From the NCBI GenBank assembly GCA_037974665.1, contig CM075771.1:24253425-24317424 (forward strand): a stretch of 64,000 nt of DNA. The letters run 5' to 3'. Under the pieces are notes generated by a model. The model worked only from the letters and a program-made list of their open reading frames with translations, ran no database searches and was not told the DNA's origin. Positions 11,730 to 22,652 of this stretch are shown piece after piece (the first letter of the stretch is position 1; each line of letters starts with the position of its first letter). The position numbers and the translations under genes are program-made. This stretch comes from Ehretia macrophylla (taxonomy: Eukaryota > Streptophyta > Magnoliopsida > Boraginales > Ehretiaceae).

Positions 11730-12141
11730 CCTTTTCGTTAAGTTTTTTTGCCCTGTTCAGGCCTACCAAGATGCTTTATCCGTGACATTTTTGTTATCGA
11801 GTCCCACAGCATCTTGGGCAAGACAACTTCGCTTCGCATAGAGGCTAGGCCCGCAAACCGAGGGCATAGGGCCTGTGACCAGGTCTCCGTCGCTCCAATG
11901 CCCATACCTTTTGATCCGTAAGGAGATATGCGGCGCATAGCATACCCTTGGAAAGCTCTGCGAGAGCTCTACGACGGGGTAGTAAGCCTGCTCAACTGCG
12001 CCTGTTTTTGGGACCCAAAATCGAACGTTTTCATCATTTTCGAGCCACTTTTCTTCTTTTTGCCTTGTTTTTTTGTCCCGGATCGTTCGTCAGGAGCCAC
12101 AAAAAGGACAACACATAAGAGCTTAGCGCCCTCAACAAGAC

Positions 12142-12260
12142 GGGTGCAATCATACCAACAAAAATGCAGAGGATCCCATCTATACTCCGAAGTTAAGCGT
12201 GCTTAGGCGAGAGTAGTACAAGGATGGGTGACCCCCTGGGAAGTCCTCATGTTGCAGCCC
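12142..12260 (+). rRNA. 5S rRNA-like copy 24
   Basis: Family B; AACAAAAATGCAGAGG replaces AATGCACCGG; box C intact; 3' end GTTGCAGCCC. Confidence 0.85.
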
Positions 12261-12673
12261 CCTTTACGTTTTGTTTTTTTGCCCCGTTTAGGCTTGGCAA
12301 AATGCTTTATCCGTCACATTTCAATTATCAAGTCCCACGATATCTTGGGCAAGACAACTTCGATTCGCGTAGAGGCTAGGTCGGCAAACTGAGGGCGTGG
12401 GGCCTGTGACCAAGTCTCTGTCGTTCTAGTGCATATAACTTTTGATACGTAAAGAGTTATGCGGTGCACAGCATGCCAATGGAAAGCTCTGCGAGAGTTC
12501 TACGACTAGGGCAGCAAGCCTGCCCAGCTGCGCCTATTTTCGGTGCTCAAAATTGAATGTTTTAATCAGTTTCGGGCCACTTTTCTTCTTTATGCGCAGT
12601 TTCTTCATCCTGGATCGTTCGTCGGGAGCCGTGAAAAGGATGACACATGAGGGCTTCACGCCATCAACATAAC

Positions 12674-12792
12674 GGGTGAGATCATACCATCAGTAATGCA
12701 CTTGAAACCATTAGAACTCCAAAGTAAAGCGTGCTTGGGCGATAGTAGTACTAGGATGGGTGACCCACTAGGAAGTCCTCGTGTTGCACCCC
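12674..12792 (+). rRNA. 5S rRNA-like copy 25 (last of array 1)
   Basis: Family A; CACTTGAAACCATTAG in loop C and AAAGTAAAGC in box A. The following spacer stops after about 50 bp at the LTR-C junction. Confidence 0.85.
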
Positions 12793-12843
12793 CCTATTCA
12801 TTTTGTTTTTTTGCCCCGTTCACGCTTGCCAAGATGCTTTATC

Positions 12844-14235
12844 TGTGAAACCCCACTTTTCTATCTTATCTCGTTTTGTATACTTTATCTTATTTTGCGT
12901 GAATTAACCTGTCTATGTGCTATGTGCCTCAGAATGTGGTAATTTTAGTATCAATACTCCTAGAACATGCTAAATGTGCATTCATGAAATTTTGATAAAA
13001 AACGGAGTCATAAATTTTATCATCGATTTTCAGTGTATAGTGTTTTCGAAACACGTCCGCTAAAATTTTGAAACTGGTCTTTTTAACCCTTCTAGACCTA
13101 GTCCACAAACTTTAATAGACATTTGTTTGATTAAAACGGTTTTAAAATCGGCTTAAGAATTTATTAGGGTTTTTACACCGACTTTTGGAAAAATCGAGTT
13201 TTAAGCCGACTCGGGTGAAATTGTTCGATTGTAAAACTTCTTGTCACCTAAAAATAACCTACTTGAGCTATCTTGGGTGTTGAATAATTGTTTTGAACTT
13301 TGGTGATCAATAAAATGCATTTAAAGTCAAGAAAACACGAAAAATACTAAGTTAAATCAACTTTGACTTTCATTAAATGTTGACTTTCATGCATATATCA
13401 CCAACACACACAAGCAAAGCACAAAAACACCTTCATTTGCGCACACATTGCCGAGAGGAAGAAGTGAGAAAAGAGAAAAGAGTTTTCAAGGTTTTCAAAG
13501 CAAAATTTCAAAGAAAAACATAGTTTTTGTCCGTAGAACTTCGTGCCGAATTGGATTCCGCTTGTTGGGCACGTATTGCACGCATTCCTAGGCTTTTATC
13601 GCATCAAAGGTGAGAGAAAAATTCTGGATCTCAAAACTCATTTTTTTTGTTTTTGCTCATAACTGCATTTTGAACCGTTAGAATGTTAATCTGATGTTAG
13701 ATTATTGCTCCATGCATGCTAGGGATCATTTATGTGTATTACTACGAGATTTGAGCCATTGTAGCAAAATTATTTATTTTCGGGTATTTAAAGTTGATAG
13801 AATGGCTCTTTGAGGATTATTTTGAGTTGTTATGGTTGGAATCGATTGCCGTCGATTTCTAAAAATTTGTTAATTACGTGGTAACGCCATTATAATGCCG
13901 AATTTTTGATTACGATGTTTGGGTGAAAATCCGGAAATTTCAGCCTAGGTGCCTTGAGGTTTTAGGGTTGTTGGGCTTGATTTTGAGGTGTCTTGGTTGG
14001 TTTCCGAGAAGGCTAATGTAGTTGATTGAGTGGGTGAGTGTTTGAAACTGATTTGGGGTTGTTTGGATTAGTAGAATGTAAGATATGATTATTTAAAGTT
14101 TAGGTTATCTTTCTTTAAATTATTGAATTGAGCCTTAGTTGATTGGGTGTGGTTTGAGTAATTGAATGGTGAGTTGTTGATGGGTAAACTAGGGTTTGAT
14201 TGTGTGTTTATTGCATGTTCGGTTGGATGGCCTAC
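12844..14235 (+). mobile_element. LTR-C, start of an LTR (interrupted)
   Basis: The 5S spacer breaks at GCTTTATC and continues TGTGAAACCCCAC, a typical LTR start (TG plus a C-rich stretch, as in the other LTRs here). The 1.4-kb stretch is AT-rich, has no long frame and matches no other part of the window. It ends where LTR-B1 begins, so LTR-B1 probably inserted into it. The far end of LTR-C and its target duplication are not visible. Orientation is assigned from the TG end and is tentative. Confidence 0.5.
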
Positions 14236-15916
14236 TGTGAAGCCCGACCCCGAATAACGTGTGTTACCTAGATTTGCGTGCCTTAGACCCAGAATGTATG
14301 ACCAACCTTAGACTACGTGCCCTATCTTGGTTTTCATGCATACTTCGTCATTCGTGCCTTGACCTAGAATGGTGTGCCATAATCCCCTACTGACGCGCGA
14401 TACCTAGATATACATGCCCTAACCTCGATTTGCGTGTTATACCTCATTTCGTGTGCCCAACCTAGATTTGCGTGCCTTGACCTAGGTTTGAGAATTGTGT
14501 TCATTTTGTGTGCCTTGCATTGAATTACGTGCATTCATTTAGGTTTGCGTGCATTTACTTGAAAAATGTGCATTCGTCTCATAGTTCATGTCTTACCTCG
14601 TAGTGCGTGCCACAGACCTAGGAAATTGTGCCCTCACGCTAATCAAGAAAGCATCTTACACAAAGCACTAGACTATTAAACAATCCTACAAATCCACTAT
14701 CAATATTATAATCCTAATTCAACTAACTAGAAGACAAAAAGTTCACCAAACACTAGACATTCCTTATTCTTTATTCTTTGTTCTTTTTGCACTTTCAACA
14801 CACAATTAAATAACACTCAAAAGATGACAAAAAATCAAAAATTATACATGCTATGGCGGGCCATACCAAAACAATTGAGTAAGAATTAAACAATTATTCA
14901 TTTAAACATGCATGCTTAGACAAACTATGACAAACACTTAGCACAATGCATAAAAAATGCTCAAAACCACCTCAATCCTCTACCTTGCTCGACCAAACCA
15001 CCTTTGCCCATGCTAAACATTTCAAAATTAAAGCATTTTGAAGACACAAAGCTGAAATTGAAAGCCCCAAGGCCGAACATGCTCATCTAACTTCAAGGCT
15101 TTTGTTTCTTTTCATTCTCTCATTTTCCTCTCACATTTCTCTCTCTCTCCCTCTCATTTTCTCTCTCTCTCTCGGCCTTGGCTGATTCTCTTCACTTCAC
15201 AACTCATCTTCATCATCCTAAGGTCATTCAAGGCAAGCCCAAGCAAAGGAAAGCAAGTAGTTAGCTCAAAAGATGCATGCAAGCACATAGAGTCTTCATT
15301 TCGGCCCTAGGTGAGTTTTTAAGCTTCCATTTCTTTTCTTCTTGTTCTAACCTCATGCATGTACTAAGAGCTTGGTCACTAAGCTAGGAAAAATAGAGAA
15401 AATCTAGTTGGAATCTCGGCTAGGCAAAGGAGAAGAAGAAAATTGTGCTTCAACAAGTTTTGTGCATCTTCTTGGTTGAGGGCTAAAACCTTTTGAAAAT
15501 CCTTCAAAAATTCACATGCATGCTCATAAATGTATGTCTTTGCTTCTGTACTTGAGTTAGATGTTCGTTCATAAGCTTCTTCAACCATGCATGGCAAGAT
15601 CTTGGCTTGAAAGTGGTGATAGGTGAAGTTGGATTATGCGACAGCTCTCTGACCAGTTGTTTCGAGGTAAGTTTAGCTAAGAAAATGAGGTTGCAAATGC
15701 ATGAAAATTGGTAGGTGACTAGTTTCTCCAGTTTTAAACATTTTTTGCAGAAATAGGCCGAAGCTAATTTTGACTCTAAGGTCCTAAAAATAGCAAATAT
15801 TTAAAATGTGTCCAAATCTGGAAATCTGGAAAAATGAAGCAGGTTTTGGCAGATGCACTGACCTTGTAGAACGAACCTGATTTGACTTATTAAATGATGT
15901 CCAAAATGCATGAAAT
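14236..15916 (+). mobile_element. LTR-B1, truncated LTR copy
   Basis: Begins TGTGAAGCCCGACCCCGAATAAC, as does LTR-B3 at 37366. It follows LTR-B3 through a run of GTGCC/GTGCAT-rich phrases, a CT-rich tract near 15125-15175, and ending phrases such as TTTTGGCAGATGCACTGACC. It stops at ATGCATGAAATTTG, about 1.65 kb into the roughly 3.7-kb LTR. The short frames inside are not conserved in frame among the three LTR-B copies. Confidence 0.8.
15125..15178 (+). repeat. CT-rich polypyrimidine tract in LTR-B1
   Basis: Runs of TCTCTC and CTCTCCC followed by TCGGCCTTGGCTGA. The same tract recurs at about 31998-32070 in LTR-B2 and 38190-38260 in LTR-B3, so it belongs to the LTR. CT-rich tracts are common near plant LTR transcription starts; that role here is inference. 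Confidence 0.6.
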
Positions 15917-17857
15917 TTGAAAAACAAGAGATACTTTTTCTCGAAATATGGACAAATGGAAGTTTAACTCCGAAGATGAATAAATAACAGCAAAAAATTC
16001 ATTTACAAAGCTTGCAACATAAGACCTTAAGCAATATGAGATTTCTCGAAGAGTGCATTCTATTGTCAGCATTACAACTAAGAGTGGCTAATGGCATATT
16101 TGGTTAAACATCCTTGAAGGAAAAGGATATAATGTAAAAATTTTAACTGACCAGCCTTATTATCTAGTGTCATGCCGAGCTACTATCAGTCACCAAGTTG
16201 CCTTTGAGGCTCGAGCTGCAAAACATACATAACAAATTAGTAAGGCTCTTCAAGGATTTGTAGCCTGTAGGCAGTATAAAGTATGGCCAATGCTCTTACC
16301 TTCATAAATCCCAATCAAATGTCTTAGATGTTGATCATTATCAAAAGTTTCTTCCAACAATTCCTCGACCAGAGTTCCTTTCTGTAACAACAAAGTTGTA
16401 TCAAACCCAAATTTTAATGGCCGAAACCAAAATTAAATGCAAAGGTGTACATAGAACTTTCCCCAAAGAGTTTGTAATCTTTTGAAACTTCTATTTTGGA
16501 ACTATGTGCATTAAGTTTCAAAAGATCTATATCGCCTTGAAGCAGAAGCAAGTTTAAAACCATAGTACTGCAACTTAATTTTCCTGCAACCCTCAGTTAT
16601 GACCACAACCCACATGATGACTATGGTGAAATATACTACAACCTTTCATGCGATAGTCCATATGCAATCCATAACATGATTTTCTGAAAAGTAGTCAAAA
16701 AACTAAAATGGTTTTTGAATATAGCAACATCAGATTAAGCAAGATAGTAAAATTTATATTAAACACCTTGATAATAATCATTTATATGATTTTTAAAAGA
16801 AAATTATGAAAATTTAAATGCTTTTACCTCTTTCATCTTTAGGCCATCATGTGGTATCTACAACTGATCAACAAAAATAGATAATTATTACGAATAAAAT
16901 GATTATGTTTGAGATATTCGACACAAAGAACCAATGAATTGACCATTTAACACGTTGAAATAAATGAAATTGGAGAATTGATGCATTCTCTAGAAAATAC
17001 TACCTTAACAAACAGCTTAGCATTTTTCACTATTGCACGAAGCTTCAGTCAAAAGAGCAATATATACACATTTTCTCAGAACAGTTTTACATGACCATGT
17101 ACAAAAGTCACCCAATTAACAAATTCTCTCTTTTTTTTTTTTTAATTCTTAAAATCGCTCACCTAAACCCAACTTCTCACTCTTCATTTCTTCTTTACCT
17201 CTCTGTCTTTATATCTCATTGACTCTCTTTCACGCTTCTCTCTCACACCATTTTCCCTTTCTATCACAGCCATGATAGCTCATTGTTTAGCATTGCATTT
17301 TGGTGCACTATATAAAATTTCAACCATTGCACCATGCTCTCTGCCGATTTCTAAATGCTATAACCAAAAGATATCCCAATTGTTTCTTATTCTCCCCTAC
17401 ATGGATACGAAAATTGTTAAAGGTTTCGTGATCTTTCCAAGAAAGTACAAATTTAATTAAAGTTTTATTGGTGTTTCTGTAAAAGAGTTCAAATATTTTG
17501 GAATAATATTTGCATCTTTAAGCTAATTAATCAACTTAACGTTACTGTGCACATACATCTCCAAATTTTAGTCCAATAGATTATGAAGAAAAACAATAGT
17601 CATCATTCTTAAATAACTCTATTATCAGTTAATATATCTAATAAATCCGTTAAAATGAGATGAATAAAAAAGCCTATAATTTATACACAACAAAAAACAT
17701 ATGAATTTGATCACAAAGAAAGAAAAAACAAGAAAAAAAAACACTTGAATAATCAATTCATCTGGACCTGGTTCTGCAATTTGGATCAATGCCAGTCCTA
17801 TCAATAGGAAGATCAAGTTCACAATGAAGACATCCAAATGAATCATTCTTCTGGTCT
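15917..17857. other. non-repeat island between truncated elements
   Basis: This 1.94-kb stretch matches nothing else in the window. It lies between the broken end of LTR-B1 and the broken reverse transcriptase of element D. It is AT-rich with exon-like segments on the minus strand (listed separately). Near 17130-17145 there is a poly-T tract, and 17155-17270 is pyrimidine-rich. At the right end (17758-17857) about 30 in-frame codons continue the truncated RT frame, including C-L-H-C-E-L-D-L-P, and then a stop. I do not recognise these codons as retroelement sequence. It may be a remnant of the original host locus or a fragment carried in with a rearrangement. Confidence 0.5.
16190..17042 (-). 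pseudogene. possible gene fragment with four exon-like segments
   Basis: On the minus strand four short segments can be joined in one frame: 17004-17042 (39 bp), 16828-16857 (30 bp), 16300-16381 (82 bp) and 16190-16215 (26 bp, ending in TGA). Donors read AAG|GTAGTA, GAG|GTAAAA and AAG|GTAAGAG; acceptors include GTTGTAG, TTGTTACAG and GTTTTGCAG; the acceptor of the first segment (ACTGAAG) is weak. Phases fit throughout, giving about 58 codons. The third segment encodes an acidic stretch with E-E-L-L-E-E-T-F-D-N-D-Q-H-L-R. I do not recognise the family. The upstream exons and promoter are missing, so this is a 3'-terminal relict at best. Chance cannot be excluded, but the matching phases make it more likely real. 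Confidence 0.4.
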
Positions 17858-20073
17858 CTCTGCATCAAGTCCATGAATGCAGCTGGTCCATTCGTCAATC
17901 CAAATGGCAACACAACAAACTCATAGTGGCCATATCTAGTCCTGAATGCCGTCTTTGGTATATCGTCACTCCGAATTCTAAGTTGATAGTAGCCCTGCCT
18001 CAAGTCAAATTTGGAGTAAACACTCGCACCCTGCAACTGGTCAAACAATTCTTCAATCAACGGCAAGGGGTATTTATTCTTAATCGTGACTTGATTAAGT
18101 CCCCTGTAATCAATGCATAACCGTAGCGTGCCGTCTTTCTTTCTCACAAACAACACAGGCGCACCCCACGGCGAAGAACTAGGTTGTATAAACCCTTTCT
18201 CAAGCAAGTTCTGAAGCTGAATTTTTAACTCTTGAAGTTCAGCCGATGCCATTCTATAAGGACTCCTAGAAATTGGCGCAGTGCCTGGCACAAGATCAAT
18301 CACGAACTCAATCTCCCTATCCGGTGGTAAACCCGGTAATTCCTCGGGAAATACACCAGGGAAGTCTCTAACAATCGGAACCTCATTCAAACTCAACTTA
18401 TCAGCAGGCTGATTGATCAAATAGGCCAAGTAAGCTTCACAACCCCTATTCAACAACTTAGAAGTCTTGATCGCTGATAAAAGTGGAATGCGGGCAGCCC
18501 TGCAGTTCCCAACAATCTCTAGTACCGGTAGGTCAGGAACCTTAAGATAAACGACCTTTGTTCTACAGTCCAACTGAGCATAATACTTTCCCAACCAGTC
18601 CATTCCCAAAATGATTTCAAAGTCACGGAATGGCAATATAATTAAATCAGCAGGAAATTTACGGTTCTCAATACATATATCACAAGATTTGCAAATAGAC
18701 TCAGTAACAAATTTTGCACCCAAAGGAGTACTAACTTCAACTTCATGAGGCAATTTATCAATGCAAACATTCACATATCGTGCACATGCAGGAGTTATAA
18801 ACGAATGTGTAGCTTCGGGATCAATCAAAACTTTAACTGGTTGAGTATTGAGAAGAAAGGTACCTTCCACTATAGTTGTAGTATCGGGTAGCTCCTCTGC
18901 ATCCAGTGCAAAGACCCTAGCCTGAACTCTCTGTGCTGGACGTGCACCTGCTGCTCTATTCTGAACACCTTGGCCTCCACCACGGCCCTGAACATTATTA
19001 TATTTAGGGCAATCCCTCACCCTATGGTCATCACTGCCACAACCCGTACATTTACCACTCTTCCTCCAGTAGTTAGCCTCAATATGCCCTGGCCGATTAC
19101 AATAGTTACACTGCTGATTTTGCCTAACTGCAGTGTTTCCCGTAGGTGCTGGGCCTCTGGCAGGGGTAGGAACTGTAGCTCCCTGCTGAGGTCTAGTCAC
19201 AGCTGGCCTAGCCTGAATCTGCTGCTGTCGCTGATACGGACGCTGCTGAGGACCCTGTGCAGAAGCTTGATACTACCTCGGCTGACTCTGGCTGCTCTGG
19301 CCCAAATACGGCTTCTTACTCGGCTGACTGCTCTCAGCTAACATCTCAGCCTTCCGTTTCTCAAACTTCGAGGCTGCCTGAAATGCCTCGGGAAAAGTAG
19401 TGTAGGTCTGCCCAGTCAAATGCAACTGTATGTCCATTCTCAGCCCACGGACAAACCTATGTATCATCCTCCTAGCCGGCCGTACCAACTCGGGCATATA
19501 CCTCGACAGGCTAACAAACCAAGCCTCGTACTGTGCAACAGTCATATTTCCCTGCTTCAGGGCCACAAACTCATCTTCCCTCCTCTCCATAGCCATCTCG
19601 GGAATATATTTGTCCCGAAACTCACTTACAAAATCATCCCATAAGTGTGGAACATCCTCACAATCCCACCTCAACCTAACAGTATTCTACCACTGCTCTG
19701 CGTCGCCCTCAAATAAAAATGACGCATAATCTATTCTTGCCTCATCGGTGTACCTCAAAGCAGTGAAAATTTTCTCGACACGATTAATCCATCTCTCGGC
19801 CGCCTCATCATCCGGCTCTCCGAAGAACTTTCCCGGCTCGTGCCTCAGAAATTTCTCTAGCTGGTTATTCTCAACTCTATACCCCTGTCCACCAGGATTA
19901 GCTTCGTTACCCCCCGGATTAATCCGGTCCTGCCTCTGCTCATGTAGTACCTGTGTGATCCGGTCTACTGCAGTAGTCATGGTAGCCATAAACTGCTCAG
20001 GCAACGGCTGCTGACCCTGTTCTGCTGCCTCTTCATCTGATCCTATACCTTGAGTACCACGACGTGGCGGCAT
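17858..20073 (-). pseudogene. gag-pol pseudogene of element D
   Basis: One continuous frame starts at ATG 20073 (M-P-P-R-R-G-T-Q) and is broken by in-frame TAG codons at 19687-19689 (TGG to TAG, expected W-W) and 19273-19275 (probably CAG to TAG). Gag occupies roughly codons 1-270. Two CCHC knuckles follow: 19069-19110, whose last Cys is now Tyr (TAC), and 19009-19050, which is intact. In the protease the active-site triad D-S-G reads D-P-E (codons at 18814-18822). RT motifs are present up to [16 protein letters not shown]; the catalytic D-D block is lost at the 17857 break. It cannot make active enzymes. Confidence 0.9.
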
Positions 20074-20365
20074 AGTAGCAACTCACAATAGCTGGCAACA
20101 TTTAAAAGCAGTTTATAGACAGAAATATAGCACATAAGATTAGATAACACTCAAGTCAATAACAATCCAATATTCTATCACACAATTCACATAAGACAAG
20201 TTTAACTTGCCAAACTATTCCACTTAAACACACAAACATTCCAAGTTCACAAAGTCATGTTATAACATTTTCTTTTCACTTAGCAATCATACATAAACAC
20301 TTTAGCATTTTAGACCTTTGCCCCACAGACCGAGAATCATATCCCGGCTCATGCAAGACTATCAT

Positions 20366-20377
20366 GCTCTGAAACCA
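20366..20377 (-). promoter_or_regulatory. primer binding site of element D
   Basis: On the minus strand TGGTTTCAGAGC lies 8 bases after the LTR end GGGGCGTGACA. It differs by one base from TGGTATCAGAGC, the site complementary to plant initiator tRNA-Met used by many gypsy elements. Confidence 0.8.
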
Positions 20378-20385
20378 GCTAAAGA

Positions 20386-22652
20386 TGTCACGCCCCGACC
20401 CAACCCCGCAAAAGGCCAAGCCCGGACCCGACACACGGACGGAGTCTCCTCTGTACCGCGGACGATCCGAAGACCCTAAAATCAAGATAATATTTGCGAA
20501 CACCAAATAATAATCAAAACAAGCCAACTTTCTTTAAAAACATACATTTCTTATTATCCAACTTTCCAAACCAAAAATGCCATGCATACTACACAGGTAT
20601 TTATGCCACTAAACCATTAGCTATTAGCATGCATTTCTTCACTAGTCATCCGAGTATAAGTTACAACATTACATTCTTCCAACTTATACAACATAAGACC
20701 GTAGAGGCCTCAAACTAGAAAATATATGCAAGGCTACAAGCCTCAAAATTAGGCGACCTCCACGCAATATACATAACAAGCAAGGTTCGCACAAAAACTG
20801 GTAACCAACCACCAGCCAAAGCAGAGAAGTGCTATCACTGAAACACCTCCAGCTGCTCCTCCTCCTCAATTACCTCGAGAGGATCTGCTTCAACTACTCC
20901 TGTAAAAACATAGTATAGAGAGGAATGAGCAAAAACTATTGCTCAGCGAGGGCAATTGGTCTCAAGGACGGAGATAAGAGGAGTATGCAATGCAATTAGC
21001 CAAGCAGTACATACAAATCATATAAAGATACAATAAAGCCATCAACAAGCAAGGCAAGCATTTAAAGCTGCAAACACTCATTCAAAGGATACGATACTCT
21101 TTCACGAGCAACTTTCAAACACAAATTCGATGACGACGCGCCGGCCCAAACCACCTTATAACACCAGTTTGGAATACCCCGGAAGTATCCATCAACCTAC
21201 GACCCAAATCTCCCTGGGAGGCAACCCAAGCGAGAAAGGGAATAGCAGTGGAGCTAGAGCAACCAACACTGGCAACCCAAGGCTACCCAGAGAGGCCCAT
21301 CACTCACGCGCGAGACACTATGCAATGCAAGACTCGATACAAGGCGATAAAGCCACACGTGGGAGAATAACAAAGTAGGTTACTCTCGCACGCAATAGCA
21401 GCAATTTGATAAGTAATTCAATCCAAAACAACTCAAACAAGTATTCCAAGTAATTCTAAGCATTCTATAAGCATAAAGACAAGAAAACACACAAAAACAC
21501 AAATCGGCCCCAACTATCAAAATGCTACCATTTCCAAACGAGCCACGAGTTCTGGAAACCGACTTCGCCAACCCTCCTAGGTCACCATAAGGCACGTCTA
21601 AAGACCCCGAAACCTTACTTTACCCTAGAACTCGCGCAAAGCCCCGATTTCCCCCTTTCTCGTTTGAACTACAACTATAACAACCAAACACCCAACCAAC
21701 GCCATAATTGCACCAAAAGTGCTTCCATGGCTTCCCGAAGCAATGCCAACACGCAAAACGAGAAAATACTAAAGTCGACCTAAACAACCCCGACTTTCCC
21801 AAAGGCATAATTCTCGTTTTTTCCACTACGCAACCCTAACAAACCACACATTTTAGCATTCTAGCGTACCTAGCACATTTCTACATCAACAAAAAGCATA
21901 ACAGCGCAACTTCAACGTTTCAAGGTTTTACTATTCATAAATTACTATTCATTGATCAATTTAAATTGCAATCACAACATTTAACCGCAGAAAATGTTAC
22001 AAAGCTATAAATACATGTTCTACAAATGCCAAGGAACATTCTAGAAGCATCAAATCGCTTTAAATAACGATCTACGGATAAATCTAAAAATTGACAAAGT
22101 TAACATACACAACGTATAAATGCGCAAATAACATGCTTCCCTCACCTCAGGTACTCCTAGTCGCTAGGAAAACAACGTTGGTTGCCTCGGAAATCACCCC
22201 GCACGAGCTCACGCGAAGATTGATCGTTTGGAAGGTGAAAGGTTTTTTTTTTCTTCAAGGAAGCTCTCGGCCCGCTGCTCTTATTTTGCTGCTATTTTTT
22301 TTTTAATGCTAATTTATAAGCTTATAAGGTGTTAAATGGTCAAAGTTGGTCAAGGGCTAAGTCAAACTACTTAAGACTAGGTCAAAGGCCCCTATTTTGA
22401 GCGTTTTAAAGTCGTTTTAGCTAAGGTAAGATCAATTAAAGCTAGCAACATTTAAAATATAAAATTTAAGTCATCTAAATACTAGTTTCACTATTTGCTG
22501 AGGACTACAAATCGTTATCTAGCTATCGCTCCTGAAATGCAATGCACGTTGCGTCGGCGAGAAAGTAACAATTAATTCACAAAGAATTTAAGGAAATATA
22601 ATTTTCAAAATAATAAACAAAGAAAATTCACATTCCGGGCTCGGGTATTACA
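20386..22652 (-). repeat. LTR-D (5' LTR of element D)
   Basis: 2267 bp, bounded TG...CA: on the minus strand it starts TGTAATACCCGAGCCCGG and ends GGTCGGGGCGTGACA. Its middle (about 21130-21900) is nearly identical to part of LTR-A, including the phrases for GGGCCTCTCTGGGTAGCC and GGATACTTCCGGGG. A second, partial copy in the opposite orientation lies at 30754-31553. Confidence 0.88.

Larger units (their letters stand above)
1..12843 (+). repeat. 5S rDNA tandem array 1 (25 copies, ~531-bp unit)
   Basis: Successive 5S starts lie 526-534 bp apart. Each unit is a 119-bp 5S-like gene ending GTTGCACCCC, a T-rich Pol III-type terminator, then about 412 bp of spacer. The spacer has fixed landmarks: the phrases CGAGTCCCACGGCATCTTGG and CTTCGCGTAGAGGC, a short inverted repeat CATAACT/AGTTATG, a 15-bp palindrome AGCTCTCcGAGAGCT, and the lead-in CGCCCTCAACATGAC just before the gene. 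Copies are strongly diverged from one another, with many C/T and G/A differences, which suggests little recent homogenisation. Only one unit is short (481 bp), because of a deletion inside its gene. The array ends inside a spacer where LTR-C begins. Confidence 0.95.
17858..22652 (-). mobile_element. element D: truncated Ty3/gypsy retrotransposon (5' LTR, PBS, gag, PR, part of RT)
   Basis: On the minus strand the order is 5' LTR (22652-20386), a PBS-like site, a ~300-bp leader, gag, double zinc knuckle, protease and reverse transcriptase. The RT stops abruptly at 17858, so the rest of RT, RNase H, integrase and the 3' LTR are missing. PBS type, domain order and RT sequence place it in Ty3/gypsy; the gag resembles the Tekay/Del-type chromovirus lineage, which is tentative because no chromodomain is present to test. 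No target duplication can be seen, because only one LTR survives. It abuts the 5'-truncated element A2. Confidence 0.88.

Noticed and set aside
1-12843. Many 60-100 codon open frames in the 5S arrays on both strands
   Set aside because: They recur at the same place in each unit as shifted, drifting versions of one spacer translation (for example M-I-R-K-E-L-C-G-A-Q-H). They cross gene and spacer borders and show no codon constraint.
1-12843. CRISPR-like regular repeats
   Set aside because: The repeat unit is a 119-bp 5S gene and the spacers are homologous to each other; the organism is a plant.
12844-14235. LTR-C as part of element A, B or D
   Set aside because: Apart from the general TGTGA-CCCC start it shows no matching phrases with the other LTRs in the window.
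15379-16072. Minus-strand frames of 60-72 codons
   Set aside because: The first lies inside LTR-B1 and is not conserved in LTR-B2 and B3 as one frame; the second spans the LTR-B1/island break region and has no recognisable motif.
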